Counted from the stretch's first letter, positions 35,485 to 44,919 are shown. The stretch is DNA of 54,336 nt from Akkermansia muciniphila (GCA_945861535.1 CAMAUZ010000055.1:1-54336); one strand, 5' to 3'. Notes: generated by a model from the letters alone, not told the origin. Numbers and translations: made by a program.

Positions 35485-35782
35485 GCGGCGGCGAGTAAAA
35501 GGTGCGCCCGCGGCGAAGTCACGCGGGGATTTGTCCGGGGGTGATGCGTGATCCGTGATCCGTGAATTCGATTGGTGACGGCGAGGTGCGACCGGGCGCG
35601 GGGTGGGCGCGAGGCGGGTGGGGGCGTGCGAGCGCGGCAGGAGCGCGGCGTTCACGCCGCAGCGCGTCCGCATGCAACCGAAGCGCTGGGAAAAATTTGA
35701 CGGTCCTCTTGTTCTCCACCCGTCTGCGGCCTGAACGCCGCGCTCCGGGCCGCACGCTGCCGCCTCCGTTACCTCGCCCGCT
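35485..35782. repeat. Intergenic region with a CGCGGC-palindrome family member
   Basis: About 300 bp without a gene. GTGATCC is repeated at 35548-35565. The arms near 35637 (GGAGCGCGGCGTTCACGCCG) and 35728-35748 (CCTGAACGCCGCGCTCC) form an inverted repeat of the family also found at 29723, 46941, 47208, 47474 and 54077. Confidence 0.6.
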
Positions 35783-36403
35783 TCAGAACATCCACGCCAC
35801 TCCCGCCATTGGACCGTGGGCGTTGATCCCGAGATTGCGGGGCGCGGTGTTGGCATTCGAGATGTGCTGAAACCGATACTCCGCGTGCAGCGCCAGCCGC
35901 GGCCGCAGGAGGTAGCGAGCCCCCACGGCGGCATCAATATTGAACCCGAACAACGGGCCAAAAACGTTCTTGTCCTTGTCCGCCATGCCAATACCCAGCC
36001 CCAGTTGGCCATACGGCGTCACGCGCCAATCCTGCGGCACAAAGTTGTAGCGCCCCCACAGGGTCAGGCCGGTGACATAACTGCCGCGGCCCTGATAAAC
36101 GCTGCCGCCGAAGACCTCCCCGACCGCCTCAAAATTCCCCCGCCACAAACCCGACCCGCGGACTCCCGTGAGCATGTAACCAGCCTGTCCAACCGCCACC
36201 ACGTAATTCACCGCCGGCCGGCCGCCGACCGCACCGACCGGCGAAAACATCACCGCGCCGCCGGCCATCCCCTCCCAGTTGCCCTTGGTAAACAAAACGT
36301 CCACCCCATCGGCCCACCGACCCAGCCGCACCGTTTCCTCCGCCAACGCCGGCATGGCCAGACCGGCCAGCAGCAAAAAAAGAGTTCGGGGTTTCACGCA
36401 CAT
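35783..36403 (-). CDS. PagL-like lipid A deacylase / acyloxyacyl hydrolase family protein
   Basis: The 206-residue protein has a signal peptide (TLFLLLAGLAMPALA) and alternating beta-strands ending in Phe, as in a small outer-membrane barrel. The C-terminal part, LHAEYRFQHISNANTAPRNL then GPMAGVAWMF, matches the PagL motif in which His and Ser of the HxSN sequence are catalytic. PagL removes the 3-O-acyl chain of lipid A. No other lipid A genes are nearby. If the HxSN assignment is wrong, it is a generic barrel protein. Confidence 0.75.
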   Translation of the reverse strand: MCVKPRTLFLLLAGLAMPALAEETVRLGRWADGVDVLFTKGNWEGMAGGAVMFSPVGAVGGRPAVNYVVAVGQAGYMLTGVRGSGLWRGNFEAVGEVFGGSVYQGRGSYVTGLTLWGRYNFVPQDWRVTPYGQLGLGIGMADKDKNVFGPLFGFNIDAAVGARYLLRPRLALHAEYRFQHISNANTAPRNLGINAHGPMAGVAWMF

Positions 36404-36976
36404 AATGCTCGCGGCGCTAAATGCGCAGCCGTCGCGAAAAACTCAAGGCCAAGCTGCGGGACGGCGACGGGGACAAGATTACTTTCCCCGCCCCCCAGTC
36501 ATCCGGAGCAACGCCACCCGCCCGCCGCCGAGCGGCAGTTGAATTTCCCGCCGTGATACTCGCCCTCGTCGGCTGGACCGCGGCAACCGTCCCGCAGCGC
36601 GGCCCTCCCATTTCTCGGTAGGGACGCGTTGCGCGCGTCCGTAACCTCCCCACCGCCGCGCCCGCCGACCCATCGCATTCGTCCCTCGCTATTGCACCCA
36701 ACTCACGCGTGCCGAGCCAGAACGACGCTGCACAGGTTCCGGGGGAAAGGCTGTGCCGCGCGGCAACGCAGCCCTACCAACGATGCCGCTGATTCGGTGG
36801 GGACGCGTTGCGCGCGTCCGTAGCCATCCTCGGGTGCGAATAGCGGGGCGTTCTCGCCTCAGTCCACCGCCCGCTCGACGAGACGTCGCCCCAACTTGCC
36901 GAGGTGGGGCAAACTTGGACGCGACGGATCACAGAACCGACTTGTCGCCTGACGGCTGGCCCTCTATCCCTTTCCC
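36404..36976. repeat. Left flank of 177-bp repeats upstream of the toxin-antitoxin pair
   Basis: One whole unit of the 177-bp repeat (36619-36795) and the first 30 bp of a second (36800-36832) lie here; three further units follow the toxin gene. Each unit starts TAGGGACGCGTTGCGCGCGT and carries GCCGCGCGGCAACGC near its end. The remainder of the region (36404-36618, 36833-36976) contains no gene I can support. Confidence 0.75.
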
Positions 36977-37210
36977 ATGACCATCACTGTTGCGAACATA
37001 CTCGAAGAGGCGTTGCTCCTGTCCGACGACTCCCGGCTTGATCTCGCGGAACGCCTGATCGCCAGCACCGGCACGCCGGCCGAGTTGCTGGGTGAACAAG
37101 CGCGCCTCGCGGCGGAGCGGATGCGAGCGCTGGATGGGGGGCAATCCGTCGAGATTCCCGGCGCGGATGCCCACGAACTGGCAAGACAGACATTGCGCAA
37201 TCGGCCATGA
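36977..37210 (+). CDS. Addiction-module antitoxin
   Basis: The 77-residue protein (ILEEALLLSDDSRLDLAERL) has the two-helix N-terminus of the addiction-module component family, the same family as the broken gene at 21417. A short C-terminal region probably binds the toxin. The stop codon overlaps the toxin start codon (ATGA), the usual type II toxin-antitoxin arrangement with translational coupling. Its C-terminus lacks the longer acidic tail of many homologues. It probably represses its own promoter, which would lie in or beside the 177-bp repeats. Confidence 0.8.
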   Translation: MTITVANILEEALLLSDDSRLDLAERLIASTGTPAELLGEQARLAAERMRALDGGQSVEIPGADAHELARQTLRNRP

Positions 37211-37518
37211 CGCACGGCTTCGAGCGCGAGGCTTTGGCAGAGTATCTCGAAACTGCCCGCTACTACGACGAGCAGCGTGAGGGACTGGGGGAGGAGTTCA
37301 TTCGGGCAGTGGAAGCCGCAGTGGTGGCGATTGCCAAGGATCCGGAACGCTTTCAACCCGTGGGCGATGGCCTGCGCCTCTTCCGCATGAAACGCTTTCC
37401 GTATCACCTGTTCTATCGCTTCGACGAGCGGCACAACCACGCCACGTTCTTCGCGGTGGTGCATCAACGGCGACGGCCTGGTTATTGGCGGCACCGCGGC
37501 CCTACCAATTCTCGGTAG
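37207..37518 (+). CDS. RelE/ParE-type toxin
   Basis: The 103-residue protein matches ParE/RelE toxins: EREALAEYLETARYYDEQREG, GEEFIRAVEAAVVAIAKDPE, FQPVGDGLRLFRMKRFPYHL and a last strand ATFFAVVHQRRRPGYW. Such toxins act on gyrase or on ribosome-bound mRNA; the subfamily is not certain. The last eight residues (RGPTNSR) and the TAG stop codon lie inside the first downstream 177-bp repeat, so the natural C-terminus may have been replaced by repeat sequence. Confidence 0.85.
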   Translation: MTHGFEREALAEYLETARYYDEQREGLGEEFIRAVEAAVVAIAKDPERFQPVGDGLRLFRMKRFPYHLFYRFDERHNHATFFAVVHQRRRPGYWRHRGPTNSR

Positions 37519-38035
37519 GGACGCGTTGCGCGCGTCCGTAACCTCCCCACCGCCGCGCCCGCCAACCCATCGCGTTCGTCCCGCGCCACCGCACCCAATT
37601 CACGCGCACCACGCCGGAACGGCGCTGCGCTGGTTCCGGGGGAATGGCTGGGCCGCGCGGCAACGCGGCCCTACCACGTGCCGCTGATTCGGTAGGGACG
37701 CGTTGCGCGCGTCCGTAACCTCCCCACCGCCGCGCCCGCCAACCCATCGCGTTCGCCCCGCGCCATCGCACTCAATTTACGCGCACCACGCCGGAACGGC
37801 GCTGCGCTGGTTCCGGGGGAAGATTGGGCCGCGCGCAACGCGGCCATACCAACGATGCCGCTGATTCGGTAGGGACGCGCTGCGCGCGTCCGTAACCTCC
37901 CCACCGCCGCGCCCGCCGACCCATCGCGTTCGTCCCGCGCCACCGCACCCAATTCACGCGTGCCGAGCCGGAACGGCGCTGCGCTGGTTCCGGGGGAAGA
38001 TTGGGCCGCGCGCAGCGCGGCCCTGCCACGCTGGC
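37502..38035. repeat. 177-bp tandem repeat, three units
   Basis: Units begin at 37516, 37693 and 37870 (TAGGGACGCG), 177 bp apart and about 90% alike, preceded by the tail of another unit. Each contains the hairpin GGGACGCG-TTG-CGCGCGTCC and the hairpin GGGCCGCG...CGCGGCCC near its end. Related units lie upstream of the antitoxin gene at 36619 and 36800. Unit size and lack of unique spacers exclude a CRISPR. The remaining bases to 38132 contain nothing recognisable. Confidence 0.9.
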
Positions 38036-38132
38036 TCATCACCGCTTCCTCACATCACGCCGCCCAGGCCTTCCTCCGCGAGCCACTCGCGCCGGACCGC
38101 GGCGTGCCCGCGAACTTTACGACCCACCAATG

Positions 38133-38333
38133 CTACAAGAGGCAGATCACGATCGCCGCGACCAGCGCAGTCGCCCCCAGAGTGTTGATGGATTGCGGTG
38201 GCAGGCTGCTGTCACCGGTTTGCGTCAATTCGGGAAGCCGGAGGTCCAGTTCGTGGGCCAGCGTGGCGCCCAGAAACAGTGTGCTCAGCAACGCCATCAC
38301 GGAAAATGCCATTACGGTAATATTCATTCTCAT
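38133..38333 (-). CDS. Small two-helix membrane protein (66 aa)
   Basis: The frame starting MRMNITVMAFSVMALLSTLF (ATG 38333, or 38327) has an N-terminal hydrophobic helix, a polar middle (HELDLRLPELTQTGDSS) and a second hydrophobic helix at the C-terminus (LGATALVAAIVICLL). The composition looks like a real small membrane protein. There is no recognisable family, no Shine-Dalgarno site, and repeats on one side, so it remains a candidate. Confidence 0.45.
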   Translation of the reverse strand: MRMNITVMAFSVMALLSTLFLGATLAHELDLRLPELTQTGDSSLPPQSINTLGATALVAAIVICLL

Positions 38334-38480
38334 GTTGCGAGCATCGTCGATGCCAGTCGCTTTTGCAATTCGGCAGGGTGGATAATTTGACAAATTCTGT
38401 GGCCGTCTTCGGCGTGCTGCGCACCTCCGGGTGCTTCAGCGGAACTCATCGGCGCAAAGTCGTGCCGTGTCACGCCCCGC

Positions 38481-39329
38481 TCACGGCACGGGGATGTTGT
38501 AGAAGGCCAGCCACGTGCCGATCTGCGAGCCGAGGGTGATTTTGTCCTGCTTGTACCATTTCACATGGCCGTCCTCGAACAGGAAGTGGCCGCCTTCCAT
38601 GATGTCCTGGTTGGCGCGGTGGCTGGTGGTCGCCACGTTGGCGGATTGCCCGGCCATCGCGCCGGTGCCGTTGATGGTGACGCGCACCGCGGTCGGGGTG
38701 AAGGGCATGCCGGTGGGCCGCGGTCCGGGCGTGCCCTGGATTTGCAGCATGTCGCTGACAATCGGGGCGTCCCGATATGGACCGTCGAGGCGGGTGCGGG
38801 CGAGCCAGTTGCTCACGGAACCGAAATACGTGTGACCGCCCTCGGGCACGGTCCGGCCGACGAGGTAGAAATAGCCGGACAATTCCTGGTGCGGGACGGT
38901 GGGATCGCCGTAGGACGCGCCGACGTTGGGCTGCACCTGGAGGCGGTCCACGGCGCGATGATATTCGCCGGTGGGGCAGTAGAGCGGACTGTTCTTCGTG
39001 CTCGAAGCGGAGGCGGTCACGGGCATGAGGTAATATTTGTAAAAAGAAAGCACGGACGGGCCGACCCAGCTCACATGCATCCCCTGCCCGCCGCCGTCGG
39101 TTCCCGCCGGAAAGCGCGTGTCGTAATCACCCGCATAAACATTCATCCCCACGCCCCACTGCTTGAGATTGTTCAGGCACATCGCGCGGTTGGCGGACTG
39201 CTTGGCGCGCCCGAGCGCGGGCAGGAGCATCGAGGCCAGGATGCCGATGATGGCGATGACCACGAGCAGTTCGATGAGGGTGAAGCCGGCGGTGGCGGCG
39301 CGGCGCGAGGGTGGGAGGTTTGAGCGCAT
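38481..39329 (-). CDS. Type IV pseudopilin-like protein with H-X9-DG motif
   Basis: The 282-residue protein begins with a prepilin leader and helix: basic residues, cleavage at G-F in [20 protein letters not shown], then a long hydrophobic helix. The globular part has an early Cys-containing helix ([16 protein letters not shown]) and near its end [13 protein letters not shown], where H-X-F-x-DG-H fits the processing-associated H-X9-DG region. Such proteins are present in many copies in Planctomycetes and Verrucomicrobia and are probably processed by a prepilin peptidase. No secretion genes are nearby, so its role (type II-like pseudopilus, adhesin) is unknown. Confidence 0.9.
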   Translation of the reverse strand: MRSNLPPSRRAATAGFTLIELLVVIAIIGILASMLLPALGRAKQSANRAMCLNNLKQWGVGMNVYAGDYDTRFPAGTDGGGQGMHVSWVGPSVLSFYKYYLMPVTASASSTKNSPLYCPTGEYHRAVDRLQVQPNVGASYGDPTVPHQELSGYFYLVGRTVPEGGHTYFGSVSNWLARTRLDGPYRDAPIVSDMLQIQGTPGPRPTGMPFTPTAVRVTINGTGAMAGQSANVATTSHRANQDIMEGGHFLFEDGHVKWYKQDKITLGSQIGTWLAFYNIPVP

Positions 39330-39567
39330 GGAAAACGATTACCGGTGTGCTAAACCGTGCCGGATGGCGGTCAAGGTGGTTCCAGCGAATCGGGGCGGGT
39401 TCCAGTGAACCTGCCGGACCGAGTTAATCCCGGGGTTCTTGGAAGCCGCGCGCCGGATTGGCTGGCCTTTCGCCGGCCTGCAGCGGAAACCTCTTCGGGA
39501 GAAATCTAAACCGTTCCCGCTGGCTCCCGTCCCGGTCGGCACCGAACCGGAGCGGGCGAACCCTCGC

Positions 39568-41706
39568 ATGTTGAACCCGGAAACGAACTTCGGCCGCCCC
39601 GCGGGCCGCGTCCTGCGCGGCGTGTTGATCGTCGTCGCCGTGCTGGGCTTCGCCGTGGCGTGGTGGCGTTATCCGGCGGAAAATCAATTCTCCATCCTGC
39701 GCTGCACAATCTCCTTTCTTGGTTCGCCGGATGCGGACCGGAACCCGGCGGGCTGGCGCTTTTATCAAGCGGGCATGACGGCGCTGCTGCTGTTGCTGCT
39801 GGAGCTGGCGTGGCTGCGGCATGGGCGGTTGCGCGGCGTGATCGGGAACACGGCGCGCTGGAGCACGGGCGCGGTGGGCGTTTCGCTCGCGCTCATGTTC
39901 CTCGCCGTGTGGATCGCCGACACGCGCGACGGGCGGTGGTTCGGAATGCGGACCGGCGAACTGCACACGCGCATGGCGGTGCTCGCGATTCCGTTCATGG
40001 CGGCGGGCCTCGTGCTCGACGGCGCGGCGCTCCGACGCAGCGGGCTGGGCCCGCGCAGACTGTGGCCTTTCCCCGCTCTCGGCGGCGTCGTCCTCACTGG
40101 TGTCGTGGCGTTGGGGTGGTGGGAGATCAAGTGTGCGCGCGACCCACGGCTCGCGCACTGGCCGGGCGAGGGACTGCATTCCACGCCGTTGTGGGAATGG
40201 ATTTCCTTCACCTGTCTGTTCGTCTTCCTGGTCTGGATGGCGCACGGAAAATGGGTGCCGAATCCCGGCGGCGCGGCCACGGGCACGCCGCGCCCGGGCG
40301 CGCCCGCACCCGAACCCGCGCCCACGCCCCCGCGCTCCCGGAGGCGGCGCTGGCTCACGCGCGCCGTGCTGGGCCTCGGTCTCGGTATTGTCGTCCTGGC
40401 GCTCGCGATGTTGCGTCCGGTGGATCGCGCGCCGTGGGCAGCGACGCCGGCCGCGATGCAGGCGCGCTCCGACGCCGCGGCGATGCACCGCGAACTGGCC
40501 GCCGCCCAGCCCGCGGCGTTGCACGCCGGCTGGGCGACGGCCGCGCTGGACTTGCGAAACGGCGAGCCGCTGGCGGGCTACGGCGCGCGGCGCGGCGCGG
40601 GCGCTGAGGGAATCGCCGAGCCGCTCCACGGGCGCGCGTTGTTCCTGCGGGCGGGCGGGACGGAGGCGGTCCTCGTCACCGCGGATGTCCTGCTCATTCA
40701 CGCGACCGTGGCACGGGAAATCGTGCGGCTTTGCGCCGCGCAAGGCCTCGCGGAAAAGGCGATTTTCTTCACGGCCACCCACACGCACTGCGGTCCCGGC
40801 GGCTGGGGGCCGAATGTGATCGAGCAGGCGGTGTGCGGAAAATTTGACCCCGAAACGGTTCACCGGCTCGCCCGCGTGCTGGCCGCCACGATCCTCCAGG
40901 CCCGCGCCGCCGCGGTGCCCGCGGAGTGGACCTGGCTGGAGCTCAGCGCGCCCGAGCATGTGCGCAATCGCACGGTAAAAGGCGGTCCGACCGACCCGTC
41001 GCTCGACGCGCTCGCCGTGCGGCGGCTCGCCGACGGCGCGACGGGTGTGTTCGCCTGCTACGGCGCGCACGCCACCTGCCAAGGATCGCATCAGATGAAA
41101 TTCTCCGGCGATTATCCCGGCGCACTGGTGCGCAGCCTGGAAAACGGTGGACTGAAATTCGCCGCGTTTGGCGCGGGTGCGATGGGCAGCCAGTCGCCCG
41201 TCGGCCAAGGCGACGACGCGGAGCGCGCCGAGGTGATCGGCACCGACCTCGCGCGGCTGATCCGCGCGGCGCTGCCCGGTGCCACCTGGCGGCGCGACGT
41301 CACCCTCGCCACCGCCCGGCGCGACGTGCCGCTGCCCGCGTTGCAGGTGCGGCTCGGACGACACGTTCGGCTGGCCGGATGGATCGCCAACGCACTGCAT
41401 CCGCCGACCGCGCCTTTTCACCTGGTGCGGCTCGACGAGCACCGGCTCGCCGGTCTCCCCGTGGAATTTTCCGCCATGCTTTCCGCGCCCCTCCGCGCCG
41501 CCGCCGCGCAGCGTGGCATCCAGCTGTGCATCACGCCGTTCAACGGCGATTACGCCGGATACGTGCTCCCATCCGCCAACTACAGCACCAGCGCCTACGA
41601 AGCCGGCATGACCTTTCTCGGCCCGTGGGGCGGGGAATATTTCGTGGACCTGATCCACGCCGGGATCGGCCTCGAACGCAGCGCCACGGCTCGTTCCAAT
41701 CCATAG
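39568..41706 (+). CDS. Membrane-domain / neutral-ceramidase-like fusion protein
   Basis: This 712-residue protein has two parts. Residues 1-240 are a six- to seven-helix membrane domain with CTISFLGSPDADRNPAGWRF near residue 45, resembling DUF998-type proteins. A Pro/Ala-rich linker and another helix (LTRAVLGLGLGIVVLALAML) lead to residues 310-700, a neutral ceramidase-like domain: FTATHTHCGPGGWGP near 402 holds the zinc-site histidines, followed by YGAHATCQGS and SGDYPGALVRSLE. Ceramidases cleave the amide of sphingolipids, but homologues in bacteria are often uncharacterised. I start at ATG 39568, since the earlier 43 codons precede any membrane segment. I know of no such fusion, but no search was made. 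Confidence 0.75.
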   Translation: MLNPETNFGRPAGRVLRGVLIVVAVLGFAVAWWRYPAENQFSILRCTISFLGSPDADRNPAGWRFYQAGMTALLLLLLELAWLRHGRLRGVIGNTARWSTGAVGVSLALMFLAVWIADTRDGRWFGMRTGELHTRMAVLAIPFMAAGLVLDGAALRRSGLGPRRLWPFPALGGVVLTGVVALGWWEIKCARDPRLAHWPGEGLHSTPLWEWISFTCLFVFLVWMAHGKWVPNPGGAATGTPRPGAPAPEPAPTPPRSRRRRWLTRAVLGLGLGIVVLALAMLRPVDRAPWAATPAAMQARSDAAAMHRELAAAQPAALHAGWATAALDLRNGEPLAGYGARRGAGAEGIAEPLHGRALFLRAGGTEAVLVTADVLLIHATVAREIVRLCAAQGLAEKAIFFTATHTHCGPGGWGPNVIEQAVCGKFDPETVHRLARVLAATILQARAAAVPAEWTWLELSAPEHVRNRTVKGGPTDPSLDALAVRRLADGATGVFACYGAHATCQGSHQMKFSGDYPGALVRSLENGGLKFAAFGAGAMGSQSPVGQGDDAERAEVIGTDLARLIRAALPGATWRRDVTLATARRDVPLPALQVRLGRHVRLAGWIANALHPPTAPFHLVRLDEHRLAGLPVEFSAMLSAPLRAAAAQRGIQLCITPFNGDYAGYVLPSANYSTSAYEAGMTFLGPWGGEYFVDLIHAGIGLERSATARSNP

Positions 41707-41718
41707 CCATCCCGTCGG

Positions 41719-41739
41719 GGAGACCGGCGCACGGTCTCC
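41719..41739. repeat. Hairpin after the ceramidase-like gene
   Basis: GGAGACCG (41719-41726) and CGGTCTCC (41732-41739) form an 8-bp stem 13 bp past the stop codon. There is no T run, so it is a weak terminator candidate or a REP element. Confidence 0.4.
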
Positions 41740-41834
41740 GCCTCCCGTGATGGGATTGATGAATTCCGACGCACCGCGAGATGCGAGACGCGAGGTTGCT
41801 GACAGCGGGGCGGCGGGGTTGTAGAAACCCGGGC

Positions 41835-41969
41835 GTGTCGAACAATCAACCATTCACTGAATCCGCCGCGCGGCTGTGGAAACGCAGCCGAGTTCCCGGC
41901 GTGGAGCTGGAAGCCGGTGACGCGATAAAGTCGATGATTGTGGATGGCATTCCCTTAGCAAACGTATGA
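41835..41969 (+). CDS. Possible 44-aa leader peptide coupled to the DUF1186 gene
   Basis: A GTG-initiated frame, beginning VSNNQPFTESAARLWKRS and ending DGIPLANV, stops at TGA 41967-41969, overlapping the next ATG by four bases. The overlap resembles operon coupling used elsewhere in this window. The sequence is polar and matches no family known to me, and the start codon is weak, so it may be a chance frame. Confidence 0.35.
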   Translation: MSNNQPFTESAARLWKRSRVPGVELEAGDAIKSMIVDGIPLANV

Positions 41970-42874
41970 ACGAAGAAGTCAGCCGCACTCACGATTACCC
42001 GCCACCAGTGGACCAATTGCTGCGCCTTGGCGCGGTCGAGATGGGAAGTCCGCGCCAGGATTATTCCGCCCTCGGGATCACCTCGACGGACGTCCCCGCA
42101 TTGATCCGCATGATTGGAGACGACGGACTCCACACTGCAGCCGGCGAAACTCCGCTCGTGTGGGCACCGCTCCACGCTTGGCGCGCTTTGGGACAATTGA
42201 AGGCGGAAGCGGCCATCAAACCCCTGCTGCGACTGCTCGCACGCATTGATGACTACGACGACGATTGGGTGGGGGAAGACCTGCCCGGGGTGTTGGGCGC
42301 GATGGGCGCTCCGGCGTTGGAGCCGGTGACGGCCTATCTGGCGGACTCACGACACGGAGAGTGGGCGCGAGTGACCGCGGCCGAGGCCATTAAAAAACTC
42401 GGCAAGAATCATCCCGAATTGAAAGCAGAGTGCGTAACCCGTTTAAGTGCTCAATTGGAAAAGTTCGTGGACCAGCCGGAAACAGTGAACGCTTTCCTAG
42501 TCTTTGCGTTGGTTGAGCTTCGGGCGGTCGAAGCGTTGCCAGTGATGGCCCGCGCCTTCGCGGCGGGGCATGTGGACGAAACGGTGATGGGGGATTACGA
42601 GGACATCGAAATCGAACTGGGCGTGAAGAAGCAGCGAAACCAGCCGCGCGGGGCGGGCGGGTGGGTGAAATCTGCCCCTGAACCGCGGTCCTCGGTTGAA
42701 GAGTCCTACGTCGAGGAGAGCTTTCTGAGTGGAATGATGCCGAACAATCCGTCGGTCGGAAATGTCGCTGCCGACCGGCTGACGCCGCATGTGCGCCCGG
42801 ACAAAATCGGACGCAACGCTCCATGTCCCTGCGGCAGCGGGAAAAAGTACAAGAAGTGCTGCGGCAGCGCGTAG
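41966..42874 (+). CDS. DUF1186 / SEC-C motif protein
   Basis: The 302-residue protein begins with a DUF1186-like helical, HEAT-type region (LLRLGAVE, LGITSTDVPALIRMI, VLGAMGAPALEPVTAYL, VTAAEAIKKLGKNHPE). It ends with a SEC-C zinc motif, NAPCPCGSGKKYKKCCGSA, in which three Cys plus one Cys/His hold zinc. In SecA this motif binds SecB and ribosomes, and it is often appended to proteins of unknown function. A Pro/Ser-rich linker joins the two parts. The start overlaps a small upstream frame (ATGA). Confidence 0.85.
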   Translation: MNEEVSRTHDYPPPVDQLLRLGAVEMGSPRQDYSALGITSTDVPALIRMIGDDGLHTAAGETPLVWAPLHAWRALGQLKAEAAIKPLLRLLARIDDYDDDWVGEDLPGVLGAMGAPALEPVTAYLADSRHGEWARVTAAEAIKKLGKNHPELKAECVTRLSAQLEKFVDQPETVNAFLVFALVELRAVEALPVMARAFAAGHVDETVMGDYEDIEIELGVKKQRNQPRGAGGWVKSAPEPRSSVEESYVEESFLSGMMPNNPSVGNVAADRLTPHVRPDKIGRNAPCPCGSGKKYKKCCGSA

Positions 42875-43179
42875 GGGCGGAGTCGCAATCGGAGCTGAGC
42901 GCGACCGGTCCCCGCCCGCAGCGGCTCCGCACCTACGAAAGCGCAAGAAACTCCCAACGCCCCGCCTTCGATGTTGCCGCTGCGACCGGGGACCGGTCGC
43001 GCTCCGTGTGGGTTGCGGCTTCGCCGCCTTGCCTTCATCACCCCGGTGGATCCCTTTAGAATCGACGCGACTTAGCCGGACCTCGCAGTCGGAGAAGCCC
43101 GCCGCTCCGTGGGAGTTGCGGCCGTGATTAGGTTGAAAGAATCTCCACGGCATGGCGTCGCACGCCGCGTTGATTTCTT
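42875..43179. repeat. Intergenic region with a 27-bp inverted repeat
   Basis: GAGCGCGACCGGTCCCCG (42897-42923 including its tail) is repeated inversely at 42978-43004 with three mismatches, 54 bp apart. The remaining bases up to the next gene hold no gene or clear promoter. Confidence 0.6.
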
Positions 43180-44520
43180 ATGCTGACTTTTAATTCCACC
43201 GCGGGTGCGCGGTTTTGTGACGGCGTGTCGCGGCGGAGCTTCCTCAAGGTGGGCGGGCTGGGCATGGGCGGGCTGGCGCTCCCGCAATTGCTGAAGGCCG
43301 AGGCGGCGGCGGGAATCCGCAAGTCGCACAAGGCGATCATCATGATCTATCTGCCGGGCGGGCCGCCGCATCAGGACATGTATGACCTGAAGAATGACGC
43401 GCCGCGGGAGATTCGCGGGCCGTTCCGCGAGATGGCGACGAACGTGCCGGGCATCCGCATCTGCGAGCATCTGCCGCGGATCGCGGGGATGATGGACAAG
43501 CTGGTGCCGATCCGGTCGATCGTGGGTGCGGAGGGCGGGCATGATAATTTCCAATGTTTCACGGGGCGCCCGACACGCCTTCAGCCGCCGGGCGGCTGGC
43601 CGATGTTCGGCTCGGTGATTTCGAAATTGCAGGGGCCGGCGAACAAGGCGGTGCCGCCGTTTGTGGGTCTGGAGAACCGGACGAAACACCGGCCGTACAA
43701 CATGGCGGGGCCGGGTTTTCTGCGGGTGCCGCACCGGTCGTTCCAGCCGGATGGCGAGGGGAAGTCGGATTTGACCTTGGGCGAGATCACGACGGAGCGG
43801 TTGGAAGATCGGCGGACGCTGCTGGCGGGGTTTGACCGCTTCCGGCGCGACGTGGACAGCAGCGGATTGATGGAGGGTTTGGATACCTTCACGCAACAGG
43901 CGTTCGGCGTGCTGACTTCGAGCCAGCTCGCCGAGGCGTTGGATTATCGGAAGGAATCGCCGAAGACCATCGAACGGTATGGCAAGGGCGATCCGGCGAT
44001 TCGCGGCGATGCGTCGCCACGGATCAACGAGCATTTTCTGATGGCGCGGCGCTTGGTCGAGGCGGGGGCGCGGGCGGTGACGGTGTCGTTCGGCTTCTGG
44101 GATTATCACGGGAGCAATCACAAGATCGCGTTGCAAGATTTCCCGATGTTCGACCAGGCGGTGACGGCGCTGGTGCAGGACTTGCACGATCGCGGCATGG
44201 AGAAGGACGTGTCGGTGGTCGTGTGGGGCGAGTTCGGACGGACGCCGTCGATCAACAAGGACGCGGGGCGCGACCACTGGCCGCGCGTCTCGTGCGCGTT
44301 GCTCGCCGGCGGCGGGATGAAAACCGGACAGGTGATCGGCGCGACGGACCGGCTCGGCGGCGAGGCGACGGAGCGGCCGGTGCGGTTCGGCGATGTCTTC
44401 GCGACGTTGTATCACAACCTCGGGATCGACGCGGTGAACGCGACGGTGACGGACCTGGGGGGGCGTCCGCAGTATATCGTGGAGCCGGGGTGCGAGGTGA
44501 TGCGGGAATTGGTGGGGTAG
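43180..44520 (+). CDS. DUF1501 (sulfatase-like) Tat-exported protein, second copy
   Basis: The 446-residue protein has a canonical Tat leader (GVSRRSFLKVGGLGMGGLAL) and DUF1501 signatures: KAIIMIYLPGGPPHQDMYDL, NVPGIRICEHLPRIAG, VVVWGEFGRTPSINKDAGRD near residue 345 and a C-terminal NLGID segment. It is only distantly like the copy at 7518. No DUF1549/DUF1553 partner gene lies next to it, unlike the usual pairing. A small relic of another DUF1501 gene lies at 44960. Confidence 0.93.
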   Translation: MLTFNSTAGARFCDGVSRRSFLKVGGLGMGGLALPQLLKAEAAAGIRKSHKAIIMIYLPGGPPHQDMYDLKNDAPREIRGPFREMATNVPGIRICEHLPRIAGMMDKLVPIRSIVGAEGGHDNFQCFTGRPTRLQPPGGWPMFGSVISKLQGPANKAVPPFVGLENRTKHRPYNMAGPGFLRVPHRSFQPDGEGKSDLTLGEITTERLEDRRTLLAGFDRFRRDVDSSGLMEGLDTFTQQAFGVLTSSQLAEALDYRKESPKTIERYGKGDPAIRGDASPRINEHFLMARRLVEAGARAVTVSFGFWDYHGSNHKIALQDFPMFDQAVTALVQDLHDRGMEKDVSVVVWGEFGRTPSINKDAGRDHWPRVSCALLAGGGMKTGQVIGATDRLGGEATERPVRFGDVFATLYHNLGIDAVNATVTDLGGRPQYIVEPGCEVMRELVG

Positions 44521-44549
44521 GTTGATGGAGGTGATTTTCCGGGTGCTTC

Positions 44550-44919
44550 ATGCGCTTGAAAGAGAAGCCCCGGTTTCGTGCCATGACACCGAATGCTAAC
44601 CCCGCTGCCCGGTTGTCGCAGGGATCAAACTGGGCGGAAGCCGTAAAGTCGTGCCTCGCTGAAATGGGAATTATCCGCAAGCGAATGAAAGCCACCGACC
44701 GGCCCATCCAGCAGGCCGATGCTTCCATTCGCCGGAACCAGGAGGAAACCCGCGCCATTCTTCGCAATGTTGAGGCAGGTTTTTGAGGCGGTCAGGCAGA
44801 TGCTGTTTCTGTCCCGCGACGTGGAGCAGAACAAGGAAGAGATCGCAGCATTGAAGGAGCAGTTGGGCGAGACCAACGACCTGCCCCCGCAGCGGAAGCC
44901 GCCGAAAGGCCCGAAATGA
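44550..44919 (+). pseudogene. Coiled-coil protein gene with a probable frameshift
   Basis: The first frame (44550-44786) ends IRRNQEETRAILRNVEAGF. A +1 frame continues as VFEAVRQMLFLSRDVEQN and KEEIAALKEQLGETN to a stop codon at 44919. Removing one G from GCAGGTTTTTGAGG (near 44777) joins the two into a single helical protein of about 120 residues. I do not recognise the family. It may be a genuine frameshift, a sequencing error, or two overlapping frames. Confidence 0.45.

Noticed and set aside
37502-38035. Possible CRISPR array
   Set aside because: Units are 177 bp and contiguous, with no unique spacers; the 16-bp array at 29483 likewise has no spacers.
39424-41853. 809-codon minus-strand open frame
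   Set aside because: Antisense of the ceramidase fusion gene, Arg/Ala/Gly-rich, no signal or motif.
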